A stretch of DNA of 64,000 nucleotides from Ginsengibacter sp963792025 (GCA_963792025.1 CAWBUS010000005.1:310001-374000); one strand, 5' to 3'; positions 9,332 through 19,345 are shown, numbered from the stretch's first letter. Numbers and translations are program-made. Notes: generated from the sequence alone by a model not told the origin.

Positions 9332-9769
9332 ATGAAACAAACACTACTTCTTTTATTCTTGTGTTCAGTTACTACTGTAACAAGGGCTCAAAAATATGCG
9401 CTGCTTGATCAACACATGGCAGAACCGGTAAAATATTCAAACACCGTTACTTCTGTTGATAAATTCAATGATCGCTTTCCGGTTGAAAAAAAACTTGTGC
9501 CCGAATTTTTAAAAGCATTGGAAGAGATAGAAGGTAAACTTTCATCCAAACCACCCTTTGGCAAAATAAAAGATTATGAAATCGGGTGCATACAATTTAC
9601 CGGGAGAGCGATTATGCTGGCTACGGGCGAGCGCATTGATTATGTAATTACTTCCTCCTGCGACGATGTCAGGATATCTATGCATTTATCTGACGCAAAA
9701 TTGAGTAATAAAGGCAACGCCTTCTTCATTAAAACATGGATACAGTACATTAGAAGTTATGTAAAATAA
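9332..9769 (+). CDS. Secreted hypothetical protein
   Basis: This 145-residue protein has a clear signal peptide (MKQTLLLLFLCSVTTVTRAQ, cleavage after about residue 19). The mature part has two cysteines (GCIQF and SSCDD) that could form a disulfide in the periplasm. I do not recognise the family. It begins 18 bases after the mutase stop codon on the same strand and probably shares its transcript. It has no obvious functional tie to the mutase. Confidence 0.7.
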   Translation: MKQTLLLLFLCSVTTVTRAQKYALLDQHMAEPVKYSNTVTSVDKFNDRFPVEKKLVPEFLKALEEIEGKLSSKPPFGKIKDYEIGCIQFTGRAIMLATGERIDYVITSSCDDVRISMHLSDAKLSNKGNAFFIKTWIQYIRSYVK

Positions 9770-9812
9770 ATCTGCCTCTTCCCCTGTTAACATAAGCGAT
9801 TAAGGATGTCCG

Positions 9813-12602
9813 TTATAATGAAGGATAGAAAGTTCTTGTGCGATTAACTCTCAAGTCATGTAACAAAGATGATTTAGGACTAATGTTAATACTAAAAAAG
9901 CGGGACAACGGGCTTTGAGAAACCGCAATTGACATCTGCCAGCAATGCAGGTCTCTCGATAAAGAAATAGAAACCTGGTTGAGTTCCCCCTGGGTTATAT
10001 TGTAATATCCGTTAAGAGACGCCTGCCATTTTTTTGTGATTCCCAAAGTGCCTCCAAAATTGACATTTTGCGTAAGAGTTTTTACAAATCCCTGGGGTAT
10101 TAAAAAGTTTTTAGAATACGTCAAGGCATATGATAAATTCACCGACCAGGGGATACTAAAATCCGCAAATTCGCCGGGGTTATTTCTTATATAAGCCGAC
10201 TCGGCATCGTACTGATCCTGCGTGTACCCAAGGTCGTTAATACCGTTAGTATTGGAAGTAAGTTCTGTTTTCGATTTACTATCTTTTTTCCCGCCCTGCA
10301 GAGAAGTTGATAAAGAAATATTCCCGCTAATAAGCCGCCCAAGCGTTAGTAACCGATGCTTCCACACTAAAGTATGTAACCTGCGGCCCTGGCCATCCAG
10401 CTCATATGGATCTAACACGCCGCTTGCTGTGATATTTATTTTATTAAAAAGGTTACTTCTCAAAGAGATAGGAAGATCGCTCAAAGGGTAACTAAGCGAA
10501 TCAGCGAAAAAATTGTAGCTCCCGCTGATGCTGAATCCGTCGAGTATGGAAATTTTCTTAATTGCATTTTCGCCGGTATCTTTCTTATTCCGCACTTTCA
10601 TTGAGATATTATTATCTATACCAAAATTGAGGCCGCCGAATCTCCCGGCAGAATATGGCCCGTAAATATTATTTCTCTGGTAAACCGAAAATTGTTGTTT
10701 ATCGCCCGCGGTGTCATACTGGGTGTAATAAAAACTGCTTTTATTGAACTCTGGTTTATAACTTACACCCAACGTTGGCGTTATCTCATGCCTTATCGCT
10801 ACTATTTTTGAATCCTTACTTTTTGACGTTATTAGTCCAAATATCCTTGTAGATACGCTCAAACCGAAAGACATATCCCTTGCCGTGTAAAACCCTTTCT
10901 GTACCGATGTGTCTAATCTGCCTTTGGCGTCGTTCCAGCTATATCGTGTTTTTGTCTGGAACCAGGTCTCGTCATAACTAACGGAAGGGCCTACCTGGAA
11001 TGCACCAATCTGCGGAAGTGACAAACTGATTGGAACGGAATGATGGAAACCGAATTGAAGGGTGTCGGCAATTTGTTGAAAAATATGGGGAAGGGTATCA
11101 TAGAATGAAAACCGGTTTTGCGCACTTCCGTTATAGGCAATGCCAATATTCTCATACCATTTCGGTGTGCCCACCGATTCTTTTTTGCGGAACGGATAAA
11201 CCGTGGCCACATTAAAACCCACATCGGGAAGGTTAATATTGATAATCTTTAAATTGGTATTCTGGTTATGATTGGCTGTTATGGTTAAATTAAAAGGTTT
11301 ATCCTTCCATGTTTTGGAATAAGAAATAGAAGACTGCAACTGGTTATTGAAATTTACATTGGGGTTATCAGGAACATTCGAATTATAGCTGCTGCTTCCT
11401 GCGTTGACGCTGGCAGAGAAATTTACCCCGGGCCTTGCTTTGGTATCCATGCTATGGCTCCATGCGATATGATAACTTCGGTTATGCACAAAGTCAGGGT
11501 CGCCCTTAAAATTGGTATTAAAATTTTGCACATCAAATTCAAGGTTTCCGCTATAGTGGTAGTTTTTTTTATATCTCGGATTCACTTTAAATATCCATCC
11601 ACCATACGAATAAACGCTACCGCTAAAAATAACGTCCCAATAATCGTTTATTACTTTGTAATAGCCCAGGTTCTCAAGCCCGAGGCCTCTTTGCTGGTTG
11701 GTGGTGAAAGTTGCCTGCAGTAAGCCAGAGTGCCTCGCCTGGTTTAACGGGTATATTCCGAAAGGAAAATAAAGAGGAATGGGCACTCCTTCAAATTCCG
11801 GATGGACGGGCCCGGTAATTGCCATTTTGTTATTAATGAATTTTATTTTATTACTCACAAATGCAAAATGTGGCGTATCGAGATTGCAGGTTGTGAATCT
11901 TCCACGCAATGCATAAAAAACATTATTGTCTATCTTTTTAATCGTCTGCCCATACACATACATTTCTCCCTGCGTGGTATATGTGCTTTTAGTGATGCCC
12001 TTCCCGCTTTTCATATTAAATTTTATGGAATCACTTTCCGACAGAAAATCGCCCTGCTTGTAGGTCGGCAGCGAAATTACTTTGCCGGTACTATCTCTTT
12101 TTATAGAAGCAATAATATTACCTGTTTCCTGGTCTAACGCGATAATGGGCGCTGTGAGATTATTGTCTTTGTATTGAGTGGTAGCTTTTGTTCCATACAA
12201 TGTGATCGTTTTTTCAGGAACGCTTACTACCATAGAATCTTCAGCGGTATATTCAATAACGGTATCAGGAGCATTTTTTGAAGTAGCAAACTTCAGGGTA
12301 TCGGCATTCTTTTTTAATAGGGAAGTATCCGTAGCAAGTGAATCAATATTATTGATGTGAATTGTATCCGTTGCTTCAACAATTTTTTTTGGTAAAGTAT
12401 CGTTTTGAGTTTTTAGCTTTTCCTGTGAACGTGTATTTTTTTTGGCGGATGGTAATGTTGTATCGGAAGGCGAAGTTAAAAATGTGTGAAATAAAGAAGA
12501 ATGAGAATGTTTATCCCTGCTTTGAACCGTTAGAATACATAGAATGACAGAAACCATTAATGCCAATATGTATTTTACGCTAACTTTGTTTATCATGTTC
12601 AT
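9813..12602 (-). CDS. lptD: LptD-type LPS-assembly outer-membrane protein
   Basis: About 929 residues. An N-terminal hydrophobic segment (signal or anchor) is followed by a Ser/Thr/Asp-rich stretch, then an OstA-like domain (about residues 130-330 of the protein) with GQTIKKIDNNVFYALRGRFT and a FGIYPLNQARHSGLLQATF motif. A long beta-barrel follows, rich in alternating aromatic strands to the C-terminus. LptD inserts lipopolysaccharide into the outer leaflet. The frame is open further upstream, to an ATG at 12761, but that would run over the start of the divergent amidase gene. An exact TAnnTTTG box at 12615-12622 supports the ATG at 12602 (or 12596). It sits head-to-head with the amidase/MlaD/OstA genes, which fits a shared envelope role. 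Confidence 0.85.
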   Translation of the reverse strand: MNMINKVSVKYILALMVSVILCILTVQSRDKHSHSSLFHTFLTSPSDTTLPSAKKNTRSQEKLKTQNDTLPKKIVEATDTIHINNIDSLATDTSLLKKNADTLKFATSKNAPDTVIEYTAEDSMVVSVPEKTITLYGTKATTQYKDNNLTAPIIALDQETGNIIASIKRDSTGKVISLPTYKQGDFLSESDSIKFNMKSGKGITKSTYTTQGEMYVYGQTIKKIDNNVFYALRGRFTTCNLDTPHFAFVSNKIKFINNKMAITGPVHPEFEGVPIPLYFPFGIYPLNQARHSGLLQATFTTNQQRGLGLENLGYYKVINDYWDVIFSGSVYSYGGWIFKVNPRYKKNYHYSGNLEFDVQNFNTNFKGDPDFVHNRSYHIAWSHSMDTKARPGVNFSASVNAGSSSYNSNVPDNPNVNFNNQLQSSISYSKTWKDKPFNLTITANHNQNTNLKIININLPDVGFNVATVYPFRKKESVGTPKWYENIGIAYNGSAQNRFSFYDTLPHIFQQIADTLQFGFHHSVPISLSLPQIGAFQVGPSVSYDETWFQTKTRYSWNDAKGRLDTSVQKGFYTARDMSFGLSVSTRIFGLITSKSKDSKIVAIRHEITPTLGVSYKPEFNKSSFYYTQYDTAGDKQQFSVYQRNNIYGPYSAGRFGGLNFGIDNNISMKVRNKKDTGENAIKKISILDGFSISGSYNFFADSLSYPLSDLPISLRSNLFNKINITASGVLDPYELDGQGRRLHTLVWKHRLLTLGRLISGNISLSTSLQGGKKDSKSKTELTSNTNGINDLGYTQDQYDAESAYIRNNPGEFADFSIPWSVNLSYALTYSKNFLIPQGFVKTLTQNVNFGGTLGITKKWQASLNGYYNITQGELNQVSISLSRDLHCWQMSIAVSQSPLSRFFSINISPKSSLLHDLRVNRTRTFYPSL

Positions 12603-12614
12603 AGCAGTAGGAAA

Positions 12615-12622
12615 CAAAAATA
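12615..12622 (-). promoter_or_regulatory. -7 box for lptD
   Basis: On the minus strand this reads TATTTTTG, an exact TAnnTTTG match, 12 bases before the ATG at 12602. It argues against the longer open frame that would begin at 12761. No clear -33 element is seen. Confidence 0.5.
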
Positions 12623-12696
12623 GAACTAATCCCATTAAGGATTTGTGAAGATTATAAAACCAAAAAATTACTGATCCATTAAAACCACATAAGTAA

Positions 12697-13668
12697 ATGT
12701 TTGTACGTAAATCCCGGCTTTCCTTTTTTCTTTTATTCTCATTTTTATTATTTCTCTTCACTGCTGCCGATGCTCAATCGACAAGAAAAATTAAAACGAT
12801 AATTGTGGATGCCGGCCACGGAGGAACCGATGATGGCGCCCACAGTGAATATGAAGGTTCATTAAACTCCAAAGAAAAAAATGTAACGCTCGCTATTGCA
12901 TTAAAGTTGGTTGCCGAACTAAAGAAAGAATTGCCGGATGTTAATATCATTCCGACACGTACAACTGATATTTATCAAAACCCCAGGGAAAAAGCCCAGA
13001 TCGCCAATGACTATCATGGCGACCTCTTTGTATGTATTCATGCCGATGCAGTAGTGCTCCGAACTGCTTCAAGAATTATCGGTCATCATAAAGAAACTTA
13101 TTACACGGTTAAATATGTAGGCAAAGGAAAAAAAAGAAAAAAAATCAGGACGCCACACACACACATTGTGCCTACACGCCAATATTATAAATTGCCTACC
13201 GACAGAAAGGGAACCAGCACCTGGATTTTCGCGGCCCACAAAACAGAAGATAAAATAAAGGCGATGGAAAATGCCGATTTACTTTTTGCTACTGATGAAA
13301 ATGACAGCACACTTGAGATAAACGAAGACAGCCCCGAATGGAAAGCGAAAGCTTTATTATATACTCAGAATTATTTTAAGAGAAGCTATAAACTTGCGTC
13401 AGACATACAGGAAGATATTGATAGTATGGGCCGTCCCGATCTGGGTGTTCATCAGCGCCAAAAAGGGATTTGGGTTTTGCAGGCAACACAAATGCCTGCC
13501 GTATTGGTTGAAACAGGCTTCATTGACAACTATGATGATGAAAGATATCTTATCAGCGAAAAGGGCCAGCAGGAAATTGCTGAGTCTATAACACGTGCCC
13601 TCATAAAATATAAAACCCAGGTAGAAGCCAAAACAGTTGTGAACGCCGATGCGATGAATACTAAATGA
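12697..13668 (+). CDS. N-acetylmuramoyl-L-alanine amidase
   Basis: This 323-residue periplasmic Amidase_3 enzyme cleaves the bond between muramic acid and L-alanine in peptidoglycan. The signal peptide ends near residue 26 (TAADAQ). The zinc ligands are His41 (DAGHGG), Glu60 (SKEKN) and His115 (CIHAD). The catalytic Glu lies in AVLVETGFI near residue 275. An insertion of roughly 110 residues between the third ligand and the C-terminal part, rich in Lys/Arg and helical, is common in Bacteroidetes amidases and may regulate the active site. It is divergent from lptD. The MlaD-family gene follows 202 bases later on the same strand. Confidence 0.92.
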   Translation: MFVRKSRLSFFLLFSFLLFLFTAADAQSTRKIKTIIVDAGHGGTDDGAHSEYEGSLNSKEKNVTLAIALKLVAELKKELPDVNIIPTRTTDIYQNPREKAQIANDYHGDLFVCIHADAVVLRTASRIIGHHKETYYTVKYVGKGKKRKKIRTPHTHIVPTRQYYKLPTDRKGTSTWIFAAHKTEDKIKAMENADLLFATDENDSTLEINEDSPEWKAKALLYTQNYFKRSYKLASDIQEDIDSMGRPDLGVHQRQKGIWVLQATQMPAVLVETGFIDNYDDERYLISEKGQQEIAESITRALIKYKTQVEAKTVVNADAMNTK

Positions 13669-13870
13669 CACCACAATTAATTCGCAAACAAACATTAGCC
13701 GGTTTGGACTAATAATTCTTAAATAAATTATCCGGAATTTTTTATTACAGCCTTGCAGGCGATGTGCCAATAAAGATTTACTATTTTCGCAACGTCAATT
13801 TGGGTTATGCCTTAACCGGGAACACCGTTAACCTGAAAAATGACAACTGCATACTACCAAATAAAACAAT

Positions 13871-14881
13871 ATGAAAATAAGTAACGAAACTAAAATAGGA
13901 ACCATGGCAGTAGTGGGCATTGTGCTGCTTGTTTTGGGATTTAATTTTCTGAAGGGTAATAACCTTTTCAAAAAAAACAATTACATCTATGCCAAATACC
14001 AGGATGTGCAGGGACTTTCAAAATCGAACCCGGTTGTAATTAACGGGCTGCAGGTAGGAAGAATTGAAAACCTGGATGGTGGAAAATCCATGAAACAAAT
14101 TATTGTAACCGTTAGCCTCACAAAAGATGTAAATATTCCGGACAACTCGCTTGCTGTAATCAATCCAAATCTTCTCGGCGGTAGTGCCACACTCGAAATT
14201 CAATTAGGCAACTCTACCAACTATTTAAAGGAGGGTGATACTGTTCTCACAACGCTTAGTGGTGGCGCCTTTGATGAAGCCTTGAAAGTTATAAACCCTG
14301 TTTTATACGAGGTAAGAAATTCAGTAAAATCGTTAGACTCCGTGCTGCATGTGGTTACCGGCGTGTTTGATCCGGCAACGAAAAATAATATTAAAGGGAT
14401 CGTGGCCAATTTAAATACAACAACAGCATCATTTGCTTTGTCCGCTGTTTCATTGGAGAAAATTTTGAATACACAAAATGGCGCCCTGGCAAGTTCGCTT
14501 AATAATGTAAGCGCTTTTACTGCCAACCTTAATTCCAATAACGCAAAACTGGATAGCATACTCGAAAATACAAGAATAGTAACGGCAAATTTTGCAGCAA
14601 TCAATTTGAAAAAAACGCTGGATACATTAAACGTTGCCATAAATAATTTTAAAGAAAGTTCGGAGAAAATTAACAGTAAGGATGGTTCTCTCGGTTTACT
14701 TTTGAACGATACGAAATTGTACGACAACTTGCAATCCACGGCAAACAAATTAAATATCCTTCTTGATGATGTAAGGACGCATCCTAAACGCTACGTAAAT
14801 ATTTCAGTATTTGGTAAAAAAGACAAAGGGGGTTACCTGACTGCACCTTTAATTGACGATACATTAAAAGCGGTTAAGTAA
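13871..14881 (+). CDS. MlaD-family (MCE) lipid-transport protein
   Basis: This 336-residue protein has one N-terminal membrane helix (about 10-28, TMAVVGIVLLVLGFNFLKG). An MCE domain follows at about 36-120 (YAKYQDVQGLSKSNPVVINGLQVGRI), then a helical region likely to form a coiled-coil tube. MCE proteins bind phospholipids in the periplasm and work with an MlaE/MlaF-type ABC transporter, which is not visible in this window. The OstA-like gene starts four bases after the stop, so the two are almost certainly cotranscribed. A TATTTTCG sequence at 13782-13789 is one base off the -7 consensus. Confidence 0.9.
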   Translation: MKISNETKIGTMAVVGIVLLVLGFNFLKGNNLFKKNNYIYAKYQDVQGLSKSNPVVINGLQVGRIENLDGGKSMKQIIVTVSLTKDVNIPDNSLAVINPNLLGGSATLEIQLGNSTNYLKEGDTVLTTLSGGAFDEALKVINPVLYEVRNSVKSLDSVLHVVTGVFDPATKNNIKGIVANLNTTTASFALSAVSLEKILNTQNGALASSLNNVSAFTANLNSNNAKLDSILENTRIVTANFAAINLKKTLDTLNVAINNFKESSEKINSKDGSLGLLLNDTKLYDNLQSTANKLNILLDDVRTHPKRYVNISVFGKKDKGGYLTAPLIDDTLKAVK

Positions 14882-14885
14882 TAGA

Positions 14886-16994
14886 ATGATCACCCCAGTA
14901 AGAATTACCTTAATTATTTTTTTACTGCAGGTAAGTTTTGTTTCTATTTCGCAAGTGACGCCGCCACCAGCCGATACTTCTAAAAACATCAAGGCAAATG
15001 CTGACACGGTAAAAGAATTTCAAATTATCCGCGGTCCCAGCATGCGCAGTATTTATATCGATTCCACAACCACCATGCAAACCATTGCCGGGGGCGCCAT
15101 AGTTAAACAGGGAACTACTCTTTTCGATGCGGACAGCATTGCAATAAATCCAACCACGCACGAAGCAGAAGCTTTTGGTAACGTCCATATTAACCAGGGC
15201 GATAGTGTACAAACCTATGCTCAATATCTTAAATATATCGGCACAGATAAAACGGCCTATCTTAAGACTAATGTTAAACTTGTTGATAAAAAAGCAACGC
15301 TCTTTACGCAGGCCCTTGATTACAATCTCCAAACCGGCATAGGCAATTATCATAACGGCGGAAAAGTTATCAATGGTAATACGACAATTACCAGTAACGA
15401 CGGAACCTATTATGCTGATACAAAAGATATTTATTTTAAAAATGATGTGGTTGTAATTCAACCTAAAAATCATGTAACAACCGATTCGCTGTTATATAAT
15501 ATGCTGTCACAGAATTATAATTTAAATGGCAACAGTTACATAAAAAGTCCCGAAGCTGAAATATATACCACACAGGGTAACTATGATTTTAAAACTGATA
15601 ACGCAATTTTCACAAGCCGAACAATAGTAAAGGACAGTAGCGGCCGGGTTTACGTTGCCAATAATATGGCAATGGATAATAAATCGGGCAATGCACAAAT
15701 GGAAGGAAATGCACTCGTTAGGGATTCCGCCGGTGGTTATATTGTTCTTGCCAACCAGATATTTTTAAATAAAAAAACCAACTCGTTTTTGGCGACAAGA
15801 AAACCAGTATTGATTATAAAACAAAAAAATGATAGCATTTATGTAGCGGCTGATACCATATTTTCCGGCTATTCGACAGCAGTAAAAAACGAGCAATTTG
15901 TAATGGCGAAAGATTCCGCTGCATATGATTCTTTACACCGACAACAGCTTGCCGATTCGACAATAAAAACAGATACATCACATAGTAACCCGCCATTGAT
16001 AAAATTATCTGAAAGAGATTCTGCCTTGCACCTTGCTCATCTTATTGATTCTTTAGATGCTAACCACAATAATCAACGACAAAAAATTTCCAGGACGAAA
16101 GAAAACCCGGGCCTCATTGATTCTTTAATAATAAAATCGTCGCGAGACTCCTTAAAAATTGATTCATTAAATGCCAAAAGCAGTGCTGCCATCGGGGATT
16201 CTTTAAGGGCGATTGCATTGCGAAAATACTCGTCGAAAGTTGACTCTTCCCAACTAAGGAAAAATCAAAATGAGGCAAAAGAAATTCCCCTTACTGATAC
16301 TGTTAAACCAGCTAAAGCAACTACGGATTCCGTTTCGATTGATTCACATCGTAATCTAACTGTTAACCCTATTCGCAATTTAGATTCAACAAAAACCGGC
16401 AATAAGGATACATTGAATAAATCAGATTCGTCGAGATATTTCCTGGCATTTCATCATGTAAGAATATTTAGTGATTCTCTCCAAAGTGTTTGCGACAGCC
16501 TTTTCTTTTCAGCAAAGGATTCAGTATTCCGTTTATATTACGCCCCGATTATATGGAGCGGCCGTTCTCAAATAACCGGCGATACTATTTTTTTATACAC
16601 AAAAAATAAAAAACCGGAACACCTGTATGCTTTTGACAAGAGCATTATTATAAACAAAACCACGCAGGGATTTTATAACCAGATTGCGGGCAAAACGATT
16701 AACGGCTATTTCATTAATGGCGCTATTGACTATATGCGTGTAAAAGGTTCCCAGGCTGAAAGTATCTATTACGCCCAGGATAAAGACAGTGCCTATCTTG
16801 GCATGAACCGTGCCACGGGTGATGTTATCGATCTTTATTTCAAAAAAGATGATCTCGAAAAAGTTCTTTTTGTAAATGATATTAAAGGCAAATTTTACCC
16901 GATGAAAGACATTCCTGAAGACCAGAAATATTTAAAAGATTTTATTTGGCTTAACGATAAACGACCTAAGACCAAACTGGAACTATTTGAATAG
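14886..16994 (+). CDS. OstA-like periplasmic protein
   Basis: This 702-residue protein has a signal peptide (about 1-22). The N-terminal beta-jellyroll part (about 50-330) repeats units such as AEAFGNVHINQGDSVQTYAQY, the LptA/OstA fold that carries LPS across the periplasm. A second jellyroll part is at about 515-690. Between them lies a Ser/Asp/Lys-rich low-complexity linker (about 340-515) full of DSL motifs. It is much longer than LptA of Proteobacteria and looks like a Bacteroidetes form. It follows the MlaD gene by four bases. Its role in LPS export is inferred from the fold and from the nearby LptD gene. Confidence 0.85.
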   Translation: MITPVRITLIIFLLQVSFVSISQVTPPPADTSKNIKANADTVKEFQIIRGPSMRSIYIDSTTTMQTIAGGAIVKQGTTLFDADSIAINPTTHEAEAFGNVHINQGDSVQTYAQYLKYIGTDKTAYLKTNVKLVDKKATLFTQALDYNLQTGIGNYHNGGKVINGNTTITSNDGTYYADTKDIYFKNDVVVIQPKNHVTTDSLLYNMLSQNYNLNGNSYIKSPEAEIYTTQGNYDFKTDNAIFTSRTIVKDSSGRVYVANNMAMDNKSGNAQMEGNALVRDSAGGYIVLANQIFLNKKTNSFLATRKPVLIIKQKNDSIYVAADTIFSGYSTAVKNEQFVMAKDSAAYDSLHRQQLADSTIKTDTSHSNPPLIKLSERDSALHLAHLIDSLDANHNNQRQKISRTKENPGLIDSLIIKSSRDSLKIDSLNAKSSAAIGDSLRAIALRKYSSKVDSSQLRKNQNEAKEIPLTDTVKPAKATTDSVSIDSHRNLTVNPIRNLDSTKTGNKDTLNKSDSSRYFLAFHHVRIFSDSLQSVCDSLFFSAKDSVFRLYYAPIIWSGRSQITGDTIFLYTKNKKPEHLYAFDKSIIINKTTQGFYNQIAGKTINGYFINGAIDYMRVKGSQAESIYYAQDKDSAYLGMNRATGDVIDLYFKKDDLEKVLFVNDIKGKFYPMKDIPEDQKYLKDFIWLNDKRPKTKLELFE

Positions 16995-17045
16995 CACTAT
17001 TAGTTTTAGTTGCGAATGATGTGGTTTATGGATTATTAATCGCCA

Positions 17046-17441
17046 CTACTCTTTACCGTTAGTCACTTTCATATCGGGAAAAAGGGAAACAATAAGGAGG
17101 AGAATTGAACTAAATATGAGAAGATAAATTCCGAATTTTTTTTCAGGACAATAAGCGTTATAACAGGATGCGAAGAGAATATAAGTTCTGATTAAATAAC
17201 CCGTGTTGAACGCAACCAAAAAAATATGCAGCCGTTTTGCCCAAATTTTATCGAGATATATTAGTAGCGCTGATACTATTGCTACAAAAACAAAAACAAT
17301 TCCGGGCTTTCCATACTTATTTTGTTCTGAATAAAAGCCGGTAAAATTCTTATGAATATCAGCATAGTAAGCTAAAGGAATAAAACAACTTATTATTAAT
17401 AGCAGGCACGACAACCAACCAATCAATTTATAGTACTTCAT
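17046..17441 (-). CDS. Small four-helix membrane protein
   Basis: This 131-residue integral membrane protein has four hydrophobic segments (about 8-28, 48-65, 72-92 and 103-120). No charged catalytic motif is visible inside the membrane. Two cysteines in YILFASCYNAYCPEKK face one side and could be disulfide-bonded. It is convergent with the OstA-like gene, whose stop lies 51 bases away. I do not recognise the family. Confidence 0.7.
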   Translation of the reverse strand: MKYYKLIGWLSCLLLIISCFIPLAYYADIHKNFTGFYSEQNKYGKPGIVFVFVAIVSALLIYLDKIWAKRLHIFLVAFNTGYLIRTYILFASCYNAYCPEKKFGIYLLIFSSILLLIVSLFPDMKVTNGKE

Positions 17442-17571
17442 AATGATGAGAGTGTAAAGCTGTAAACACGATAATATTATATAATTGTCGCAGTAAATTT
17501 ATGATGGCAAAAGTAAGGCTTAAAGCAGCAGGGATCATTCGTTAATTTTGTGCTGACATCATTAATTTCCA

Positions 17572-18018
17572 TCAAACTTTCTTTCGAACCTTAGCCGTCT
17601 TTTTCTTTTTTAATGCTGCATGTTTTATGTTATGCCGGATGATGTCCCAGTACTCTTTTCCATATCCCACCAGTAATTCTGATTTTGAAGGAATGTCCCG
17701 TTTCGATTCAAGAAATACCCGGCACTCATCAATTACGAAGCAGCAATTGTTCATTAATTTAATGCCATTCTCAGAGCCTTTTGCGTCGTTGGCATAGCGG
17801 GCAAGATTGCTTTTATGTTTAGATGAATCTATTACATGATGGCGATTAATATAGTAGATGTAGGCGTTTAAACCCTCGTGATGATCCACCTCCTTCCAGG
17901 TACTTATCTTTCCTTTGTACTCTGCGATACGGCTCCCCTTGGGAATAAATTTTTTTGTAAACAGTCCCTTGCCTGCGCCGGGTATAGTCGATTTTTTTAC
18001 ATGCAGGTCTTTCTCCAT
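17572..18018 (-). CDS. SET-domain protein
   Basis: About 148 residues from the ATG at 18018; an in-frame ATG nine bases further out is also possible. The order of motifs fits a minimal SET domain: GAGKGLFTKKFIPKGSRIAEYKG at the start, NLARYANDAKGSENGIKLMNNC (the RFxNHxC-like pseudoknot) and LLVGYGKEYW at the end. SET proteins usually methylate lysines using S-adenosylmethionine. In bacteria such stand-alone proteins are of unclear substrate. The C-terminus is very basic (KKKKTAKVRKK). A single gene, with the transporter gene downstream on the same strand. Confidence 0.85.
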   Translation of the reverse strand: MEKDLHVKKSTIPGAGKGLFTKKFIPKGSRIAEYKGKISTWKEVDHHEGLNAYIYYINRHHVIDSSKHKSNLARYANDAKGSENGIKLMNNCCFVIDECRVFLESKRDIPSKSELLVGYGKEYWDIIRHNIKHAALKKKKTAKVRKKV

Positions 18019-18100
18019 AAACGCCATTAGTATCAGTAATTTTTAAACTATTTAAAAAGAGTGCAATTTATAGTAATGGGAAGATACCTTTAAAAATATT

Positions 18101-19345
18101 TTAAGTTAATGCGCTTTTATGAAGAGATATCTTGCCGCCAATATTCGGAAGAAACCCTGTTATCAAACCGATAAGCGGAAGAAACGCACAAACATTATAA
18201 ACAAAGATTATGCTGGTATGGTCTGCTAAAACACCTAACACCGCAGAACCGATTCCACCCATTCCAAAAGCAAAACCAAAAAATAATCCGGAAACCATTC
18301 CTACTTTGCCCGGCATTAATTCCTGTGCATATACTAAAATAGCGGAGAACGCAGAAGAAAGAATAAAGCCAATAAAGACTGATAAAATACTTGTCCAAAA
18401 TAAATTAACATGAGGTAGTAAGAGCGTAAACGGCGCTACGCCTAATATTGAAAACCATATTACATACTTACGCCCGAAACGATCACCCAGCGGACCTCCT
18501 ATAAAAGTGCCTGCTGCCACCGCTGCTAAAAAAATAAAGAGGTGTATCTGCGAGTTTTGTACAGACAATCCAAACTTATTAATAAGATAAAAAGTATAAT
18601 AACTGCTCATACTTGCGAGATAAAAATATTTGGAGAAGATGAGCAGCAATAGAATTACGACCGCGAAAGTGATTTTCTTTTTTGAGAGCATGGGTATGTT
18701 ATCCGCACTTTCAATATTATGTTTTGGCTTTATAAGATGAGTATTCGTTTTATACCAGTTGCCAATGGTGATAAGAACGAAGATTGCGATCAAAGCCAAA
18801 ACACCAAAGTATAAAATATGTGATCTTCCATAAGGCACCACAATAATAGCTGCAAGCAGAGGCCCCAGGGCGCTGCCGGCATTTCCTCCTACCTGGAAAA
18901 TAGATTGCGCCAATCCACGCTTTCCACCCGATGCCATATAGGCAACCTTTGAAGCCTCCGGGTGAAAGATAGAAGACCCCACTCCTATTAAACCGACAGA
19001 TAATAATATCGTTCCAAAACTGTTGGAAAAAGATAAAAATATTAAACCGGCAAGTGTAAAACTCATACCTATTGCAAGAGAAAAAGGTTTGGGATTACGA
19101 TCAGTGTAATAACCGACAAATGGCTGCAATAATGATGCGGTGAGTTGAAAAGTAAATGTGATAAGGCCAACCTGTGCAAAGCTTAACTGGAAAGTTTTTT
19201 TTACAACCGGGTAAATGGATGGAATTAAGGATTGAATGGAATCATTCAATAAATGTGAAAAACTGATACTAAGTAGTATCGGAAATACAGTTGCCCTGGC
19301 AGCCCTTGCCACCGGTATAGATTTTTGAATGCTCGTCGTGTTCAT
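18101..19345 (-). CDS. MFS transporter, fosmidomycin-resistance type
   Basis: This 414-residue transporter has 12 predicted membrane helices. The N-terminal ILLSISFSHLLNDSIQSLIPSIYP, the segment YTDRNPKP between helices 2 and 3, and GDRFGRKYVIW between helices 8 and 9 place it in the major facilitator superfamily close to Fsr. Fsr exports fosmidomycin in E. coli, but homologues have other or unknown substrates, so the drug should not be assumed here. It is monocistronic by spacing: 82 bases separate it from the SET gene that follows it and 48 bases from the DUF1330 gene that precedes it, both on the same strand. Confidence 0.85.
   Translation of the reverse strand: MNTTSIQKSIPVARAARATVFPILLSISFSHLLNDSIQSLIPSIYPVVKKTFQLSFAQVGLITFTFQLTASLLQPFVGYYTDRNPKPFSLAIGMSFTLAGLIFLSFSNSFGTILLSVGLIGVGSSIFHPEASKVAYMASGGKRGLAQSIFQVGGNAGSALGPLLAAIIVVPYGRSHILYFGVLALIAIFVLITIGNWYKTNTHLIKPKHNIESADNIPMLSKKKITFAVVILLLLIFSKYFYLASMSSYYTFYLINKFGLSVQNSQIHLFIFLAAVAAGTFIGGPLGDRFGRKYVIWFSILGVAPFTLLLPHVNLFWTSILSVFIGFILSSAFSAILVYAQELMPGKVGMVSGLFFGFAFGMGGIGSAVLGVLADHTSIIFVYNVCAFLPLIGLITGFLPNIGGKISLHKSALT

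Noticed and set aside
12603..12761. Long N-terminal extension of the lptD frame
   Set aside because: It would overlap the start of the divergent amidase gene and include the exact -7 box; the ATG at 12602 or 12596 followed by a hydrophobic signal is better.
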